DNA from: Bacteroidota bacterium
GTDB lineage: Bacteria > Bacteroidota > Bacteroidia > SXHM01
NCBI GenBank assembly: GCA_947479755.1
Contig: CANKAM010000030.1
Span: forward strand, 1-43,233
Length of the DNA: 43,233 nt
Reading direction: 5' to 3'
The number at the start of each line of letters is the position of its first letter. The stretch's first letter is position 1. Made by a program: the position numbers and the translations under genes. The notes beneath the pieces were generated by a model. That model saw only the letters and a program-made list of their open reading frames with translations, searched no databases and was not told the DNA's origin. Shown piece after piece: positions 25,256 through 34,260 of this stretch.

Positions 25256-28200
25256 ATGTTTGCAAGAAACAATTTTGGTTTAGTGCGCTATCCTTTTTTA
25301 CACATCACTTCTTTTTTTGGCAGAATTTATTTCCTGCTTTTAATACTTGTCAATTGTCAATTATCAATTGTTAATTGCTTTTCTCAGGAAGGCAGTTCCT
25401 ACATCACCAACTTCAATCTTAGCGAAACAGTTTACAGCAACCAGAACTGGTCTATTGTGCAGGATAACGATGAGGTAATGCTCTTTGCAAATCGCAGAGG
25501 TGTGCTTACTTACGATGGCGCTTACTGGAAGGAGATAAGTCTGCCCGATATTATTTTCACAATGGCTGCCGACCCTCAGAAAAGCAGAATATATGCTGGG
25601 TGCAGAAATGGTTTCGGATATCTCTCAAAGGATGAAAAAGGAATTTACAACTATACAGAACTTTCCTCTACGCTGCCAAACACATCAGAGATCTCAAAAC
25701 TGGAATTGACTTCCGATGCAGTTTATTTTTATAACAATGAAAGTATCAGCCGCTGTTTAGTTAGTAATCTCAGCAATACACGCCAATGGACAACCGCTCC
25801 AGAAAATCCTTTTTCAGGAACCATAAAGTTTAAAGACAAAATTTATGTACTGATTTCAGGCAAAGGATTACACGTTGTTGAAAAAGATACGCTGCTGGAA
25901 GTAAAAGGAGTTTCTTCTCTGCCCAATGAGATTTTATTCAGTACTCCTTTTGATGAAACCCATGTATTGGTTGGAACAAACACAGATGAACTTTTTCTTT
26001 TTGATGGAAAATCATTTACCAAATTTTTATTTGAAGGGCAGAAACATGTTACCGAGAATATCCTTGCAACAGGATTAGAACTCAACGATAATGAGGTTGT
26101 AATTTCAACGGTTACAGGTGGCTGTATTATAATTAATAAGAAAACGGGCGCCACATCGCAGTCAATAAATTACCGCACCGGTTTGCCTGATGATGAATTG
26201 TATGCAATCGGTAAAGACCGCAATAATGGACTTTGGCTTTCGCATGAATATGGCTTGAGTCGTATTGATAACAATCTTCCTGTGCGCAATTACAGTTCGT
26301 ATCCCGGATTGGAAGGTAATCTGAATGCAGTTGCTACAACTGGCTCCACTATATATGTTGCAACCAGTCAGGGGGTTTATTTTCTTACAAAAACGTATGA
26401 CACGCAGGAGGTGAAAAAACTAATTCAACTTCAGGACAGAGAAAAATTAGAGCGTACAAAAACTGAAGAAAAAAAACAAACCGGCCAGGCCGATTTCCAA
26501 AAGTTGTTTGATGCACCAATTGAAAGTTCGCAGTCAGACAAACCTGAAAAAGAAGTGAAGAAAGAGCAGCGCGAAGAAAAGAAGAAAAAGAATAAGGATA
26601 AATGGAATGCTTTGTTTGGCTCTAAAAAGAAAAAACAATTACAGAAAGGAAATGAAGAAGAGAATGTTGAACCGGAAGAGCAGGAGGAAGCAATTCAACC
26701 AGAACCCGAGAAGCAGACAGAGCCTCTTGCACAAGTTGAAAAGCAAGAGCCTGTAAAAACTTTTGAGAAGAAAACAGCAACCGTAAAAGCCGAACAACCA
26801 TCAGCACCGCAAACATCATTTGGAACGTATATTTTTAAAAAAATAAGTGGACTGAATGAAAAATGCAAGCAGATGGCTGCATTCAAAGAACAGATACTTG
26901 TTGCAACAAACATGGGTTTGTATGTTGTTAAAAATAATGTTGCGAAGGTTTTAGTTCCCAATCGTTATATCAATTGCATTTCTGCTTCTGCAAATAATAA
27001 CCGATTTTACATAGGAACAAACAACGGATTTTTTTCAGTGAGATGGGATGGAAGTGATTGGTTGGTTGAAAATGGTTTTGAAGATTTCATCAGCCCTGTT
27101 TATTCAATTACTGAAGATCGAGGAAACAGCCTGTGGCTGGGCAGTGATGGTGTTGTTTACAATACTGTTCTTAGTGAGAATGCAGGAGTTGCAGCAACAA
27201 AAGTGTACTCGTTTGAAAAAGATTATGCCGAGAAAGTAATTACAGGAAGAGTAGATGGCAAAGTCAACTTTTTCCTTTCATCAGGAATTTATGCATACGA
27301 TGCAGCAAAAGATTCTTTAGTGAATGCTGATAAAAATTCTGATGGAATAGTTAAAAATTTTAACAGGCGCTATGTGTCTTCCCAGGAAGATATTACCTGG
27401 GCATATAACAACACTGAAAAAAAATGGAAAAGTTATAAAAACAACACATCCCAGAATTTAATTTACTCGGCATATCTTGATTTGTTTGATGGTATTCAGA
27501 ATATTTTCGTTGATGCACAGGGAATTTTCTGGGTGATTGACGGAGAAAATGCGCTCTACAAAATTTTACCTTCCGAGAAATTTATGGAGATGCACAATTT
27601 CAATGTGTATATCCGTGGTGTTTCAGATAATCAGGAAAATAATTTTTCGTTGGAACAATTAGTGGTGGATGCAGCCAACAATATGTTGTCGTTTAAAATT
27701 GCTGCGCCTTATTATTTGAAAACAGATGCAACAGAATACCAATATATTATTGACGGTTTAATGACTGACTGGAGTAAGTGGGATTCTAAATCAGAGATTG
27801 GCCCATTCCCTTTGCCACCCGGAAGTTATACGCTTAGAGTGCGCGCCCGTAATATTCTTGGAACAATAAGCGCGGAAAAAACATTATCGTTTTCAATTAA
27901 TCCTCCTTTTTATAAAACCTGGTATTTCTATTTGTTATACGCGTTGGTTGCTGTTGGATTGGTATGGCTTTTTATCCGTTTCCGTGAAGCAAGTTTAAAA
28001 CGTGAGCAAGCTATACTTGAAGAAAAAGTAAGATTGCGTACAGCACAACTTGCCGAACAAAAAGAAAAAACAGAAGAATTATTATTGAATATTTTACCTC
28101 ATGAAACTGCAGAAGAATTGAAATTAAAAGGTTTTGCAACTACGCGTTTCTATAATATGGCTTCAGTAATGTTTACGGATTTCAAAGATTTCACAAAAAT

Positions 28201-28783
28201 TTCGGAGACCATGAAACCAACTGAACTTATTGGTGAACTCGACAGTTGTTTCAGAAAGTTTGATGACATTATAGAAAAATACGGTTTGGAAAAAATTAAA
28301 ACCATTGGTGATTCATACATGTGTGCAGGTGGCATTCCTAAAGCAGATGACTTTAATCCGATACGTATAACACTTGCTGCACTTGAAATTTGTGAGTTTA
28401 TGGACGAAAGGAGAAAGGAGAAAAATGTACTTGCTCCGTTTGAAATCCGAATCGGTATTCACACCGGACCAATCACTGCGGGAGTAGTAGGTAAAAAGAA
28501 ATTTGCTTACGATATCTGGAGTGATACCGTGAATACCGCCAGCCGCATGGAATCAAGCGGAAAAGTTGGCAAAGTGAATGTTTCAGGCACAACACATGAG
28601 TTTATTAAAACGTATTTTGATTGCGAACATCGTGGTAAAGTAGAGGCAAAAAACAAAGGAGAAATTGACATGTACTTTGTAACAGGAATAAAAGAAAGAT
28701 ATTCTGAGAATGGAAAAGGAAAAATTCCGAACGAATTATTTCTTGAACTTCTTGCTTCAGAAGAATCATTACAAAAAGCCTGA
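25256..28783 (+). CDS. Membrane adenylate cyclase (class III) with propeller/Y_Y_Y sensor
   Basis: About 1175 residues. A signal or anchor segment is followed by beta-propeller sensor repeats (GVLTYDGAYWKEI; GLWLSHEYGLSRID; SLWLGSDGVV), split by a ~130-residue Lys/Glu/Gln-rich low-complexity stretch (nt ~26410-26810). A Y_Y_Y-type domain (YQYIIDGLMTDWSKW, LPPGSYTLRVRARN) leads to one membrane helix (nt ~27920-27985), a coiled coil, and a catalytic domain. Metal Asp in VMFTDFKDFT, Lys in KIKTIGDSY and Asp in YDIWSDTVNTASRM specify ATP, so cAMP. ATG 25256 is the only ATG start, but the TATGTTTG -7 box overlaps it, so GTG 25283 is a real alternative. GTG 25214 is unlikely. Confidence 0.9.
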   Translation: MFARNNFGLVRYPFLHITSFFGRIYFLLLILVNCQLSIVNCFSQEGSSYITNFNLSETVYSNQNWSIVQDNDEVMLFANRRGVLTYDGAYWKEISLPDIIFTMAADPQKSRIYAGCRNGFGYLSKDEKGIYNYTELSSTLPNTSEISKLELTSDAVYFYNNESISRCLVSNLSNTRQWTTAPENPFSGTIKFKDKIYVLISGKGLHVVEKDTLLEVKGVSSLPNEILFSTPFDETHVLVGTNTDELFLFDGKSFTKFLFEGQKHVTENILATGLELNDNEVVISTVTGGCIIINKKTGATSQSINYRTGLPDDELYAIGKDRNNGLWLSHEYGLSRIDNNLPVRNYSSYPGLEGNLNAVATTGSTIYVATSQGVYFLTKTYDTQEVKKLIQLQDREKLERTKTEEKKQTGQADFQKLFDAPIESSQSDKPEKEVKKEQREEKKKKNKDKWNALFGSKKKKQLQKGNEEENVEPEEQEEAIQPEPEKQTEPLAQVEKQEPVKTFEKKTATVKAEQPSAPQTSFGTYIFKKISGLNEKCKQMAAFKEQILVATNMGLYVVKNNVAKVLVPNRYINCISASANNNRFYIGTNNGFFSVRWDGSDWLVENGFEDFISPVYSITEDRGNSLWLGSDGVVYNTVLSENAGVAATKVYSFEKDYAEKVITGRVDGKVNFFLSSGIYAYDAAKDSLVNADKNSDGIVKNFNRRYVSSQEDITWAYNNTEKKWKSYKNNTSQNLIYSAYLDLFDGIQNIFVDAQGIFWVIDGENALYKILPSEKFMEMHNFNVYIRGVSDNQENNFSLEQLVVDAANNMLSFKIAAPYYLKTDATEYQYIIDGLMTDWSKWDSKSEIGPFPLPPGSYTLRVRARNILGTISAEKTLSFSINPPFYKTWYFYLLYALVAVGLVWLFIRFREASLKREQAILEEKVRLRTAQLAEQKEKTEELLLNILPHETAEELKLKGFATTRFYNMASVMFTDFKDFTKISETMKPTELIGELDSCFRKFDDIIEKYGLEKIKTIGDSYMCAGGIPKADDFNPIRITLAALEICEFMDERRKEKNVLAPFEIRIGIHTGPITAGVVGKKKFAYDIWSDTVNTASRMESSGKVGKVNVSGTTHEFIKTYFDCEHRGKVEAKNKGEIDMYFVTGIKERYSENGKGKIPNELFLELLASEESLQKA
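25349..25376. repeat. Heptamer tandem array (RTYAATT x4) in the cyclase signal peptide
   Basis: Units GTCAATT, GTCAATT, ATCAATT, GTTAATT. It encodes the NCQLSIVN part of the hydrophobic signal segment. Seven is not a multiple of three; four units give 28 nt, so one extra base elsewhere keeps the frame. Confidence 0.8.
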
Positions 28784-28786
28784 CCA

Positions 28787-29974
28787 TTGAGGTATCTTAC
28801 CGCTGATTATATTTTTCCAATTTCGCAACCGCCAATTAAAAATGGAATTGTTGCAGTAGATGATGAAGAAAAAATTGTGTCTGTCACTTCGAGCGTAGTC
28901 GAGAAGTTAAAGGATAACCAATTAGAAATTTATAAAGGAATCCTCTGCCCTGGTTTTGTAAACACTCATTGCCATCTCGAACTGTCGCATATGAAAGGTG
29001 TAATTCCTGAAATGACAGGATTGGCAGGCTTTATCAAAAATTTTATCTCAGCACGAAGAACATTTTCATCCGAACAAGTTGAAAATGGAATCGCAGCAGG
29101 TGAAAATGAAATGCTGGAAAACGGAATTGTTGCAGTAGGCGATATCTGCAATGGTTCAGATACATTCAAGCAAAAAGCAAAGAAGAATTTAAAGTATTAC
29201 AATTTTATTGAAGGCTTTGATTTTTTCCCCGAGAATACAGAAACTGAATTAAAAAGAGTGAACAATGTTATTGAAGAGTTAATGCAAATAGATGCACGCG
29301 CTGATTACTCGTCTGTTCCTCATGCACCTTATTCAGTTTCAGAAAAGTATTTTCAGACGTTTTCTAAAACATTACCTGACAAAATTATTTCCATTCACAA
29401 TCAGGAAAGCGCGGATGAGAATCTGATGTTCCGTGAAAAAAACGGAAAGATTATTGAGTTTTTTATTTCGCTGGGAATGAACTTTTCAAATTGGAAAGCA
29501 AGTGGAAAACATTCGTTGGAGAGTTATTTAACTTTTTTACCAAAGGCAAATAATTTGCTTCTGGTTCACAATACATTCACCAATTCAGAGGACATAAAAT
29601 TTGCAGAAGCTTACAGTAATAACATTTATTGGGCAACCTGCCCGAATGCAAATCTTTACATTGAAAATAAACTACCGGATTATAACTTATTTATTGCTGC
29701 AGGGGCAAAAATGACTATCGGAACCGACAGTCTTGCTTCCAACTATTCACTTTCAATTCTGGATGAACTGAAAACTATTTCTAATCATTTTCCTGAACTG
29801 AAATTGGAAATGCTTTTGCAATGGGCAACGCTGAATGGGGCTAAAGCATTAGGCTTTCAGAACGAACTCGGTTCGTTTGAAGTTGGTAAAAAACCAGGAG
29901 TTCTTTTGATAGAGAATACTAACCTCGATAAGGTTTCTCTTTCATCTGAATCTAAAGTGAGGCGCTTGGTTTAA
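28787..29974 (+). CDS. Amidohydrolase-superfamily deaminase (chlorohydrolase-like)
   Basis: 395 residues starting at TTG 28787, three bases after the cyclase stop; no ATG fits the conserved opening MRYLTADYIFP. Metal ligands: HxH in FVNTHCHLE, His in VPHAPYS, His in SIHNQES, Asp in GTDSLAS, the set used by the ATZ/TRZ and aminodeoxyfutalosine deaminase branch. Substrate is probably an aromatic or nucleoside amine; the THCHLELSHMKG form is close to futalosine-pathway deaminases but I cannot assign it. Codons ~33-40 lie within a dispersed palindrome (28882-28906). It abuts the convergent DUF4468 gene stop to stop. Confidence 0.85.
   Translation: MRYLTADYIFPISQPPIKNGIVAVDDEEKIVSVTSSVVEKLKDNQLEIYKGILCPGFVNTHCHLELSHMKGVIPEMTGLAGFIKNFISARRTFSSEQVENGIAAGENEMLENGIVAVGDICNGSDTFKQKAKKNLKYYNFIEGFDFFPENTETELKRVNNVIEELMQIDARADYSSVPHAPYSVSEKYFQTFSKTLPDKIISIHNQESADENLMFREKNGKIIEFFISLGMNFSNWKASGKHSLESYLTFLPKANNLLLVHNTFTNSEDIKFAEAYSNNIYWATCPNANLYIENKLPDYNLFIAAGAKMTIGTDSLASNYSLSILDELKTISNHFPELKLEMLLQWATLNGAKALGFQNELGSFEVGKKPGVLLIENTNLDKVSLSSESKVRRLV
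28882..28906. repeat. Palindromic element GAGCGTAGTCGA inside a coding region (copy 1)
   Basis: TGTCAC, then CTTC (28887-28890), the core GAGCGTAGTCGA (28891-28902), then GAAG (28903-28906). The same core and TGTCAC lead occur at 38525-38549 with CCCT/AGGG in place of CTTC/GAAG. It encodes about eight residues (VTSSVVEK) of the amidohydrolase N-terminal sheet. Confidence 0.85.
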
Positions 29975-30553
29975 CTACCAATCTTCCTTTGCAGGCAACC
30001 CTTTATCTTCCATGCCTGTAATCATTGCATCAATATCCTCTTTAATTTCTTTGTCAATAATTGTAAGCCATAGCGCATGCTTTTCGGCATCAGCAGGTAC
30101 AGCATCTTTTCCTGCAGGTAGTGTGGGTATCCAGTGCTCTATCCCGAGGTCAGACACAGATTTTTCATTTATATTATTGATGGTGTATTTATAGCGGCCG
30201 TCTTTAAAATTCAGAAACAAACTATATTGTATAGTGGTGACACCACTTTCCACACCTTTTTTATCAGGCACCATTAATTTAAAACGGATAAAACCTTCTA
30301 TTTCATTTTTCAGTGAATCATCGGTTCTTATTTTTTCTGTGGGATTTTTAAAATAAGAGAAGAACCATTTTTTTCCACGTTTATATAATTCAGGAGCAGT
30401 GGTTCCCTGTATATTCATTACAGCAGTGTAGGTAATAAACTCGTTCTTATCATCCATAGGTAGTTTTGGAAAAACTACAGGTTGTGATTTTTGTGCGAAT
30501 AGTGCTGTTGCAGCAAAAATTGAAATGAAAAGAAAAAGAAGTTTTTTGTTCAT
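29975..30553 (-). CDS. Secreted DUF4468 protein
   Basis: 192 residues. Signal peptide MNKKLLFLFISIFAATALFAQ. The DUF4468 core is seen: ITYTAVMNIQGTTAPELYKRGKKWFFSYF, IEGFIRFKLMV and YSLFLNFKDGRYKYTINNI. These TBP-like-fold periplasmic proteins of Bacteroidota are uncharacterised. A -7 box TATTTTTG (30587-30580) is 27 nt upstream. Stands alone. Confidence 0.87.
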   Translation of the reverse strand: MNKKLLFLFISIFAATALFAQKSQPVVFPKLPMDDKNEFITYTAVMNIQGTTAPELYKRGKKWFFSYFKNPTEKIRTDDSLKNEIEGFIRFKLMVPDKKGVESGVTTIQYSLFLNFKDGRYKYTINNINEKSVSDLGIEHWIPTLPAGKDAVPADAEKHALWLTIIDKEIKEDIDAMITGMEDKGLPAKEDW

Positions 30554-30579
30554 GATTTTAAATTAAATTTTGTGAGCAG

Positions 30580-30587
30580 CAAAAATA
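30580..30587 (-). promoter_or_regulatory. -7 promoter box for the DUF4468 gene
   Basis: Minus-strand TATTTTTG, an exact TAnnTTTG match, 26 nt before ATG 30553. No -33 element seen at the right distance. Confidence 0.45.
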
Positions 30588-30647
30588 GAAATTAGATTGC
30601 TTCGCTGCATTTGCAACGCGATGAAATCAAAAATAGAGCCAGAGAAA

Positions 30648-31703
30648 TTAGTTTGAGCCGTTTTCGGTTGTTTCTTCTGTGCACTCATCATCAACAACAG
30701 GTTCAAGTTCCTGACCTAAAACACCAAGACCGATGCTTTTATAATAATTGTTGAACATATTTACAGCAATATCATTACGGGTGGTAGAACTTTCAACTCC
30801 CAATACAATGGAGATTACACGATGGTCGCAACGTTTTGAAGTGGCAACTATACAGGTTTTTGCATTTTTTGTGTAGCCTGTTTTCAATCCGTCAATTTCG
30901 TTCTTATAATATTTAACCAGTTTGTTACGGTTCTCATATTCCAGTTGATTGTATCCGTTGTGAATGGTTTCTTTTTCACGACTCGATATCTCAATGTATT
31001 CAGGATGTTTGAGTGCTTCGCGGGCAAGTATCAGCAAATCCTCGGCTGTTGAATAATTGTCTTTATTACCTTTCTGTATTCCCGGCAAACCATTTGAATT
31101 CCAGAAGCGAGTATTCTTCATGCCCAGTTCCTGCGCTTTTTCGTTCATGCGTTGAACAAAATAATCTTCCGTTCCGCAGCCCCATTGTGCAAGCAGAAAA
31201 GCAGCATCATTGCCCGAGCGTATCATTGCGGCTTCAAAAAGATCTTCAACGGTTACAATAGCTCCTTCTTTCAGAAAAACCCGTGAGTCCATAACAAGAC
31301 TTGCTTCTTTGGTAACTTTTACCGGAGTTTTCCAGTCAATAACACCCGCCTTTATGTCTTCAATGGTAATCAAAGCCACCATCATTTTTGTAAGCGAAGC
31401 AATAGGAACCTGTGTTTTCATCTGCTTTTGCCAGACAATGGTATTGGTATTCACATCATAAATAAGGCCGGCACGCATATATTTTTCGCTGTAACCCAAT
31501 GTTGAATCAATTGCTATTGAAAACTCATTGCTTTTTTTGGTACGCAGAACTCCGGTTGTGTCGTTAGATAGAATGCCGTTGCCATAGCCCATACCGGGCA
31601 TTCTTCCTGGTAGCAGAAGAATAAGTAAAACAACAATTATGGGAGCTATGAAGTTGCGCATGGCTTTTAATAGACTAACGTTGTTTTTCTTTAAATATTG
31701 CAT
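30648..31703 (-). CDS. D-alanyl-D-alanine carboxypeptidase (peptidase S11, PBP5-like)
   Basis: 351 residues from ATG 31703. A membrane/signal segment (NFIAPIIVVLLILLLPG) is followed by the S11 domain: SxxK as ASLTKMM, SGN as RSGNDAA, KTG as LKTGYT, all intact. It trims the terminal D-Ala of peptidoglycan stem peptides in the periplasm. The PBP5 C-terminal beta domain is absent or short, and the end is acidic and Cys-containing (VDDECTEE). The ATG at 31730 lies upstream of a near-consensus -7 box TATACTTG (31721-31714), so 31703 is used; 31661 is another option. Confidence 0.9.
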   Translation of the reverse strand: MQYLKKNNVSLLKAMRNFIAPIIVVLLILLLPGRMPGMGYGNGILSNDTTGVLRTKKSNEFSIAIDSTLGYSEKYMRAGLIYDVNTNTIVWQKQMKTQVPIASLTKMMVALITIEDIKAGVIDWKTPVKVTKEASLVMDSRVFLKEGAIVTVEDLFEAAMIRSGNDAAFLLAQWGCGTEDYFVQRMNEKAQELGMKNTRFWNSNGLPGIQKGNKDNYSTAEDLLILAREALKHPEYIEISSREKETIHNGYNQLEYENRNKLVKYYKNEIDGLKTGYTKNAKTCIVATSKRCDHRVISIVLGVESSTTRNDIAVNMFNNYYKSIGLGVLGQELEPVVDDECTEETTENGSN

Positions 31704-31778
31704 TTGAAGGATGCAAGTATAAAACAACATACCTTAAAACGCAATTAAACTTAAAAGGTTCTTTTAACAGTGTAATGT

Positions 31779-32462
31779 TTAAAACACTTTAGATTTGGCT
31801 GAATTGACAAGGGTTTCAGCTACAAGAAAGTCGGAAGGGGTAGTGATCTTGATGTTTTCAGCGTTTCCTTCTACTAAATGCACTGTAAAACCTGACGACT
31901 CCACCACGCTGGCATCATCAGTAAAGAAAGCTTGGTACTCAGTCTGATAAGCTGAAATCAACACATCAGAACGGAAACATTGGGGTGTTTGCACCAAAAC
32001 GTGCTTGTTGCGGTCTAACGAGCGGCTTTCGTGCCCGTTATAGAAGCGTATGGAGTCATTCAACGGAACAAAGGGAACAGCAGCACCAAACTTCTCAGCA
32101 GCTTCATAGCTGCGTGAGATGGTTTCGGTTGAAACCAAAGGCCGGGCAGCATCATGCACGCCAACAATTCCTTTTTCGGTTATTATTTGTAGTCCGTTTT
32201 GAACCGAATGAAAGCGGGTTTCTCCACCTGTAACCAATTTGTGAGGAATACTAAAGTTGTATTCGGTACACAGTTCTTCCCACTCAGAAAAAAAATCGGC
32301 AGGCAGGGCAATAATGATTTCGGTTGTAGTATCAAAATTGTAAAAAGCTTCTAAAGAATAAAAGAGAACAGGTTTTCCGGCAAGCGGTAAAAACTGTTTG
32401 GGTGTAGATGAATGCATCCGCGTTCCCGAACCACCTGCTACTATAATTGCGTATCGTTTCAT
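31779..32462 (-). CDS. ispD: 2-C-methyl-D-erythritol 4-phosphate cytidylyltransferase
   Basis: 227 residues. Starts MKRYAIIVAGGSGTRM with the nucleotide-binding GGxGxRM loop, then PKQFLPLAGKPVLFYSLEAF, VHDAARPLVS and TPQCFR. Makes CDP-methylerythritol in the non-mevalonate isoprenoid pathway. Part of the minus-strand run after obgE, with a repeat in the spacer. Confidence 0.94.
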   Translation of the reverse strand: MKRYAIIVAGGSGTRMHSSTPKQFLPLAGKPVLFYSLEAFYNFDTTTEIIIALPADFFSEWEELCTEYNFSIPHKLVTGGETRFHSVQNGLQIITEKGIVGVHDAARPLVSTETISRSYEAAEKFGAAVPFVPLNDSIRFYNGHESRSLDRNKHVLVQTPQCFRSDVLISAYQTEYQAFFTDDASVVESSGFTVHLVEGNAENIKITTPSDFLVAETLVNSAKSKVF

Positions 32463-32521
32463 GTTGGATTTGCTGTGATAGAACGCTTATTTTTATGATG
32501 ATTAAGATACACTATGATTTT

Positions 32522-32557
32522 AAAATCTGCGAAAATCCGCCCAATCCGCGTCATCTG
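32522..32557. repeat. Dispersed-type repeat with ~10-bp periodicity in the ispD-obgE spacer
   Basis: AATCTGCGA, AATCCGCCC and AATCCGCGTC appear in series. Resembles the intergenic AATCCGCG-type repeats I know from Bacteroidota genomes; only one copy is in the window. Confidence 0.5.
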
Positions 32558-32564
32558 AGTTCTA

Positions 32565-33566
32565 TTACCCGTTTATACTCTTCCAGATTGCATCTTTCAA
32601 CTTCATAATTCCCTTTTCAGTATGCGATGATATAAAAAGTATCTCAATTCCTTTCACTGTTTTCTTCACTTCCTTTTTCAGTGCAGTTTCTAATTCATCG
32701 TCTAGCAAATCACATTTTGAAATAGCCAGTAGGCGTTTTTTATGCAGCAATTCAGGATTGTATTCTTTCAATTCATTCAGCAGAATTTTATACTCTTTTG
32801 CTATGTCATTGGTATCGGCAGGAGCCATAAATAATAAAATAGAATTCCGCTCAATATGTCGTAGAAAGCGCATTCCAAGTCCTTTGCCTTCATGCGCGCC
32901 CTCAATAATGCCGGGAATATCTGCCATTACAAAACTCTTGTAATCGCGGTATTTTACAATGCCCAGATTTGGAACCAATGTGGTAAACGGATAATTGGCA
33001 ATCTCCGGTTTTGCTGCAGAAACTACCGATAGTAAAGTTGATTTTCCCGCATTAGGGAAGCCAACCAAACCAACATCGGCCAATATTTTAAGCTCCAGAA
33101 TTTTCCAGACTTCTTGTCCTTCTTCCCCTGGCTGTGCATATTTAGGAGCCTGGTTGGTGGAAGTTTTAAAATGGTCGTTACCCAAGCCGCCACGGCCACC
33201 CGGAAGTAGTATGTGCTCTTCACCGTTTTGTGTTATCTCAAATTCTATTTGCCCGGTTTCGGCATCTTTTACAATGGTTCCCAGCGGAACTTCCAATATC
33301 TCATCCTTACCTTCAGCTCCTGTTTTGCGTGAGCTTCCGCCACCTTCTCCCGGACCGGCAATAACGTGTTTACGGAATTTCAGGTGAATTAATGTCCAGA
33401 CCTGATTGCTACCTTTAAGAACAATGTGTCCGCCACGTCCGCCATCACCTCCATCGGGACCGCCTTTAGAGTTTTGCTTGTCGCGGTGAAAATGTTTTGA
33501 ACCCGGCCCGCCTGCGCCCGAACGGCAACAGATTTTCACATAATCAACAAAATTGGATTCTGACAT
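32565..33566 (-). CDS. obgE: Obg family GTPase
   Basis: 333 residues. The Gly-rich Obg fold (1-158: [35 protein letters not shown]) precedes a G domain with G1 GFPNAGKS, G3 DIPGIIEGA and G4 SKCD. The extra C-terminal OCT domain found in some homologues is lacking. It is a ribosome-assembly and stress GTPase in the cytosol. Conserved neighbour of adk and hpt. Confidence 0.96.
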   Translation of the reverse strand: MSESNFVDYVKICCRSGAGGPGSKHFHRDKQNSKGGPDGGDGGRGGHIVLKGSNQVWTLIHLKFRKHVIAGPGEGGGSSRKTGAEGKDEILEVPLGTIVKDAETGQIEFEITQNGEEHILLPGGRGGLGNDHFKTSTNQAPKYAQPGEEGQEVWKILELKILADVGLVGFPNAGKSTLLSVVSAAKPEIANYPFTTLVPNLGIVKYRDYKSFVMADIPGIIEGAHEGKGLGMRFLRHIERNSILLFMAPADTNDIAKEYKILLNELKEYNPELLHKKRLLAISKCDLLDDELETALKKEVKKTVKGIEILFISSHTEKGIMKLKDAIWKSING

Positions 33567-33595
33567 TTATAGTAGGTTTATCTGTGTGGAAACTT

Positions 33596-33663
33596 CGTCA
33601 TGCTGAACTTGTTTCAGCATCTGTTTATAATTAATGAGATTCCGAAACAAGTTCGGAATGACG
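33596..33663. repeat. Pair of inverted 27-bp palindromic elements in the obgE-adk spacer
   Basis: Copies at 33596-33622 (plus) and 33637-33663 (minus) are 23/27 identical. Each forms its own 8-bp stem around a CTTGT loop (ATGCTGAA/TTCAGCAT versus ATTCCGAA/TTCGGAAT). All four differences are two compensating base pairs. Confidence 0.88.
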
Positions 33664-33667
33664 TTAG

Positions 33668-34237
33668 CTACTTATCAATCAAACTGCACAACGCAGCAAA
33701 AATATCATCAATGCTGCCTATGCCATTTACTCCGTGAAATTTTCCCTGAGCCGTGTAGTAGTTTTTAAGCGGTGCTGTTTTATTATTGTATTCATTAATC
33801 CGGTTGCGGATAATGCTTTCATTGCTGTCATCAGCGCGCCCAGAATCTTTACCGCGAAGCAAAAGACGTTTTGTCAATTCTTCGTTATCCACTTCCAGTG
33901 CCAGCATCATGTTAACGGATGTGTTTTTTCCTGCCAGCAGTTTGTCCAATGCTTCAGCCTGTGCTGTGGTTCGGGGAAAACCATCAAAAATAAAGCCTTT
34001 AGCATTTTTATTTTCTTCCAGCTTGTTGCCAATCATTCCTATTACCACTTCATCGGGAACAAGAACTCCGGCATCCATCAGTTTTTTGGCTTCCAGTCCA
34101 AGAGTAGTCTGGTTTTTAATTTCTCCGCGTAGAATATCACCCGTTGAAAGATGAACTAATTGGTATTTAGCAATCAGTTTTTCACTTTGGGTTCCTTTTC
34201 CTGCACCCGGAGGACCAAATAAAACAAGGTTAAGCAT
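33668..34237 (-). CDS. adk: Adenylate kinase
   Basis: 189 residues. P-loop GPPGAGKGTQ, LSTGDILRGEI, GFIFDGFPRTTAQAEAL, and RGKDSGRADDSNESIIRNRI, i.e. the short-lid form without a zinc Cys cluster. Interconverts ATP+AMP and 2 ADP. Sits between hpt and obgE, separated on both sides by repeat-filled spacers of ~100 nt. Confidence 0.97.
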   Translation of the reverse strand: MLNLVLFGPPGAGKGTQSEKLIAKYQLVHLSTGDILRGEIKNQTTLGLEAKKLMDAGVLVPDEVVIGMIGNKLEENKNAKGFIFDGFPRTTAQAEALDKLLAGKNTSVNMMLALEVDNEELTKRLLLRGKDSGRADDSNESIIRNRINEYNNKTAPLKNYYTAQGKFHGVNGIGSIDDIFAALCSLIDK

Positions 34238-34260
34238 GATGTTTAATTTTTAAAAATATT

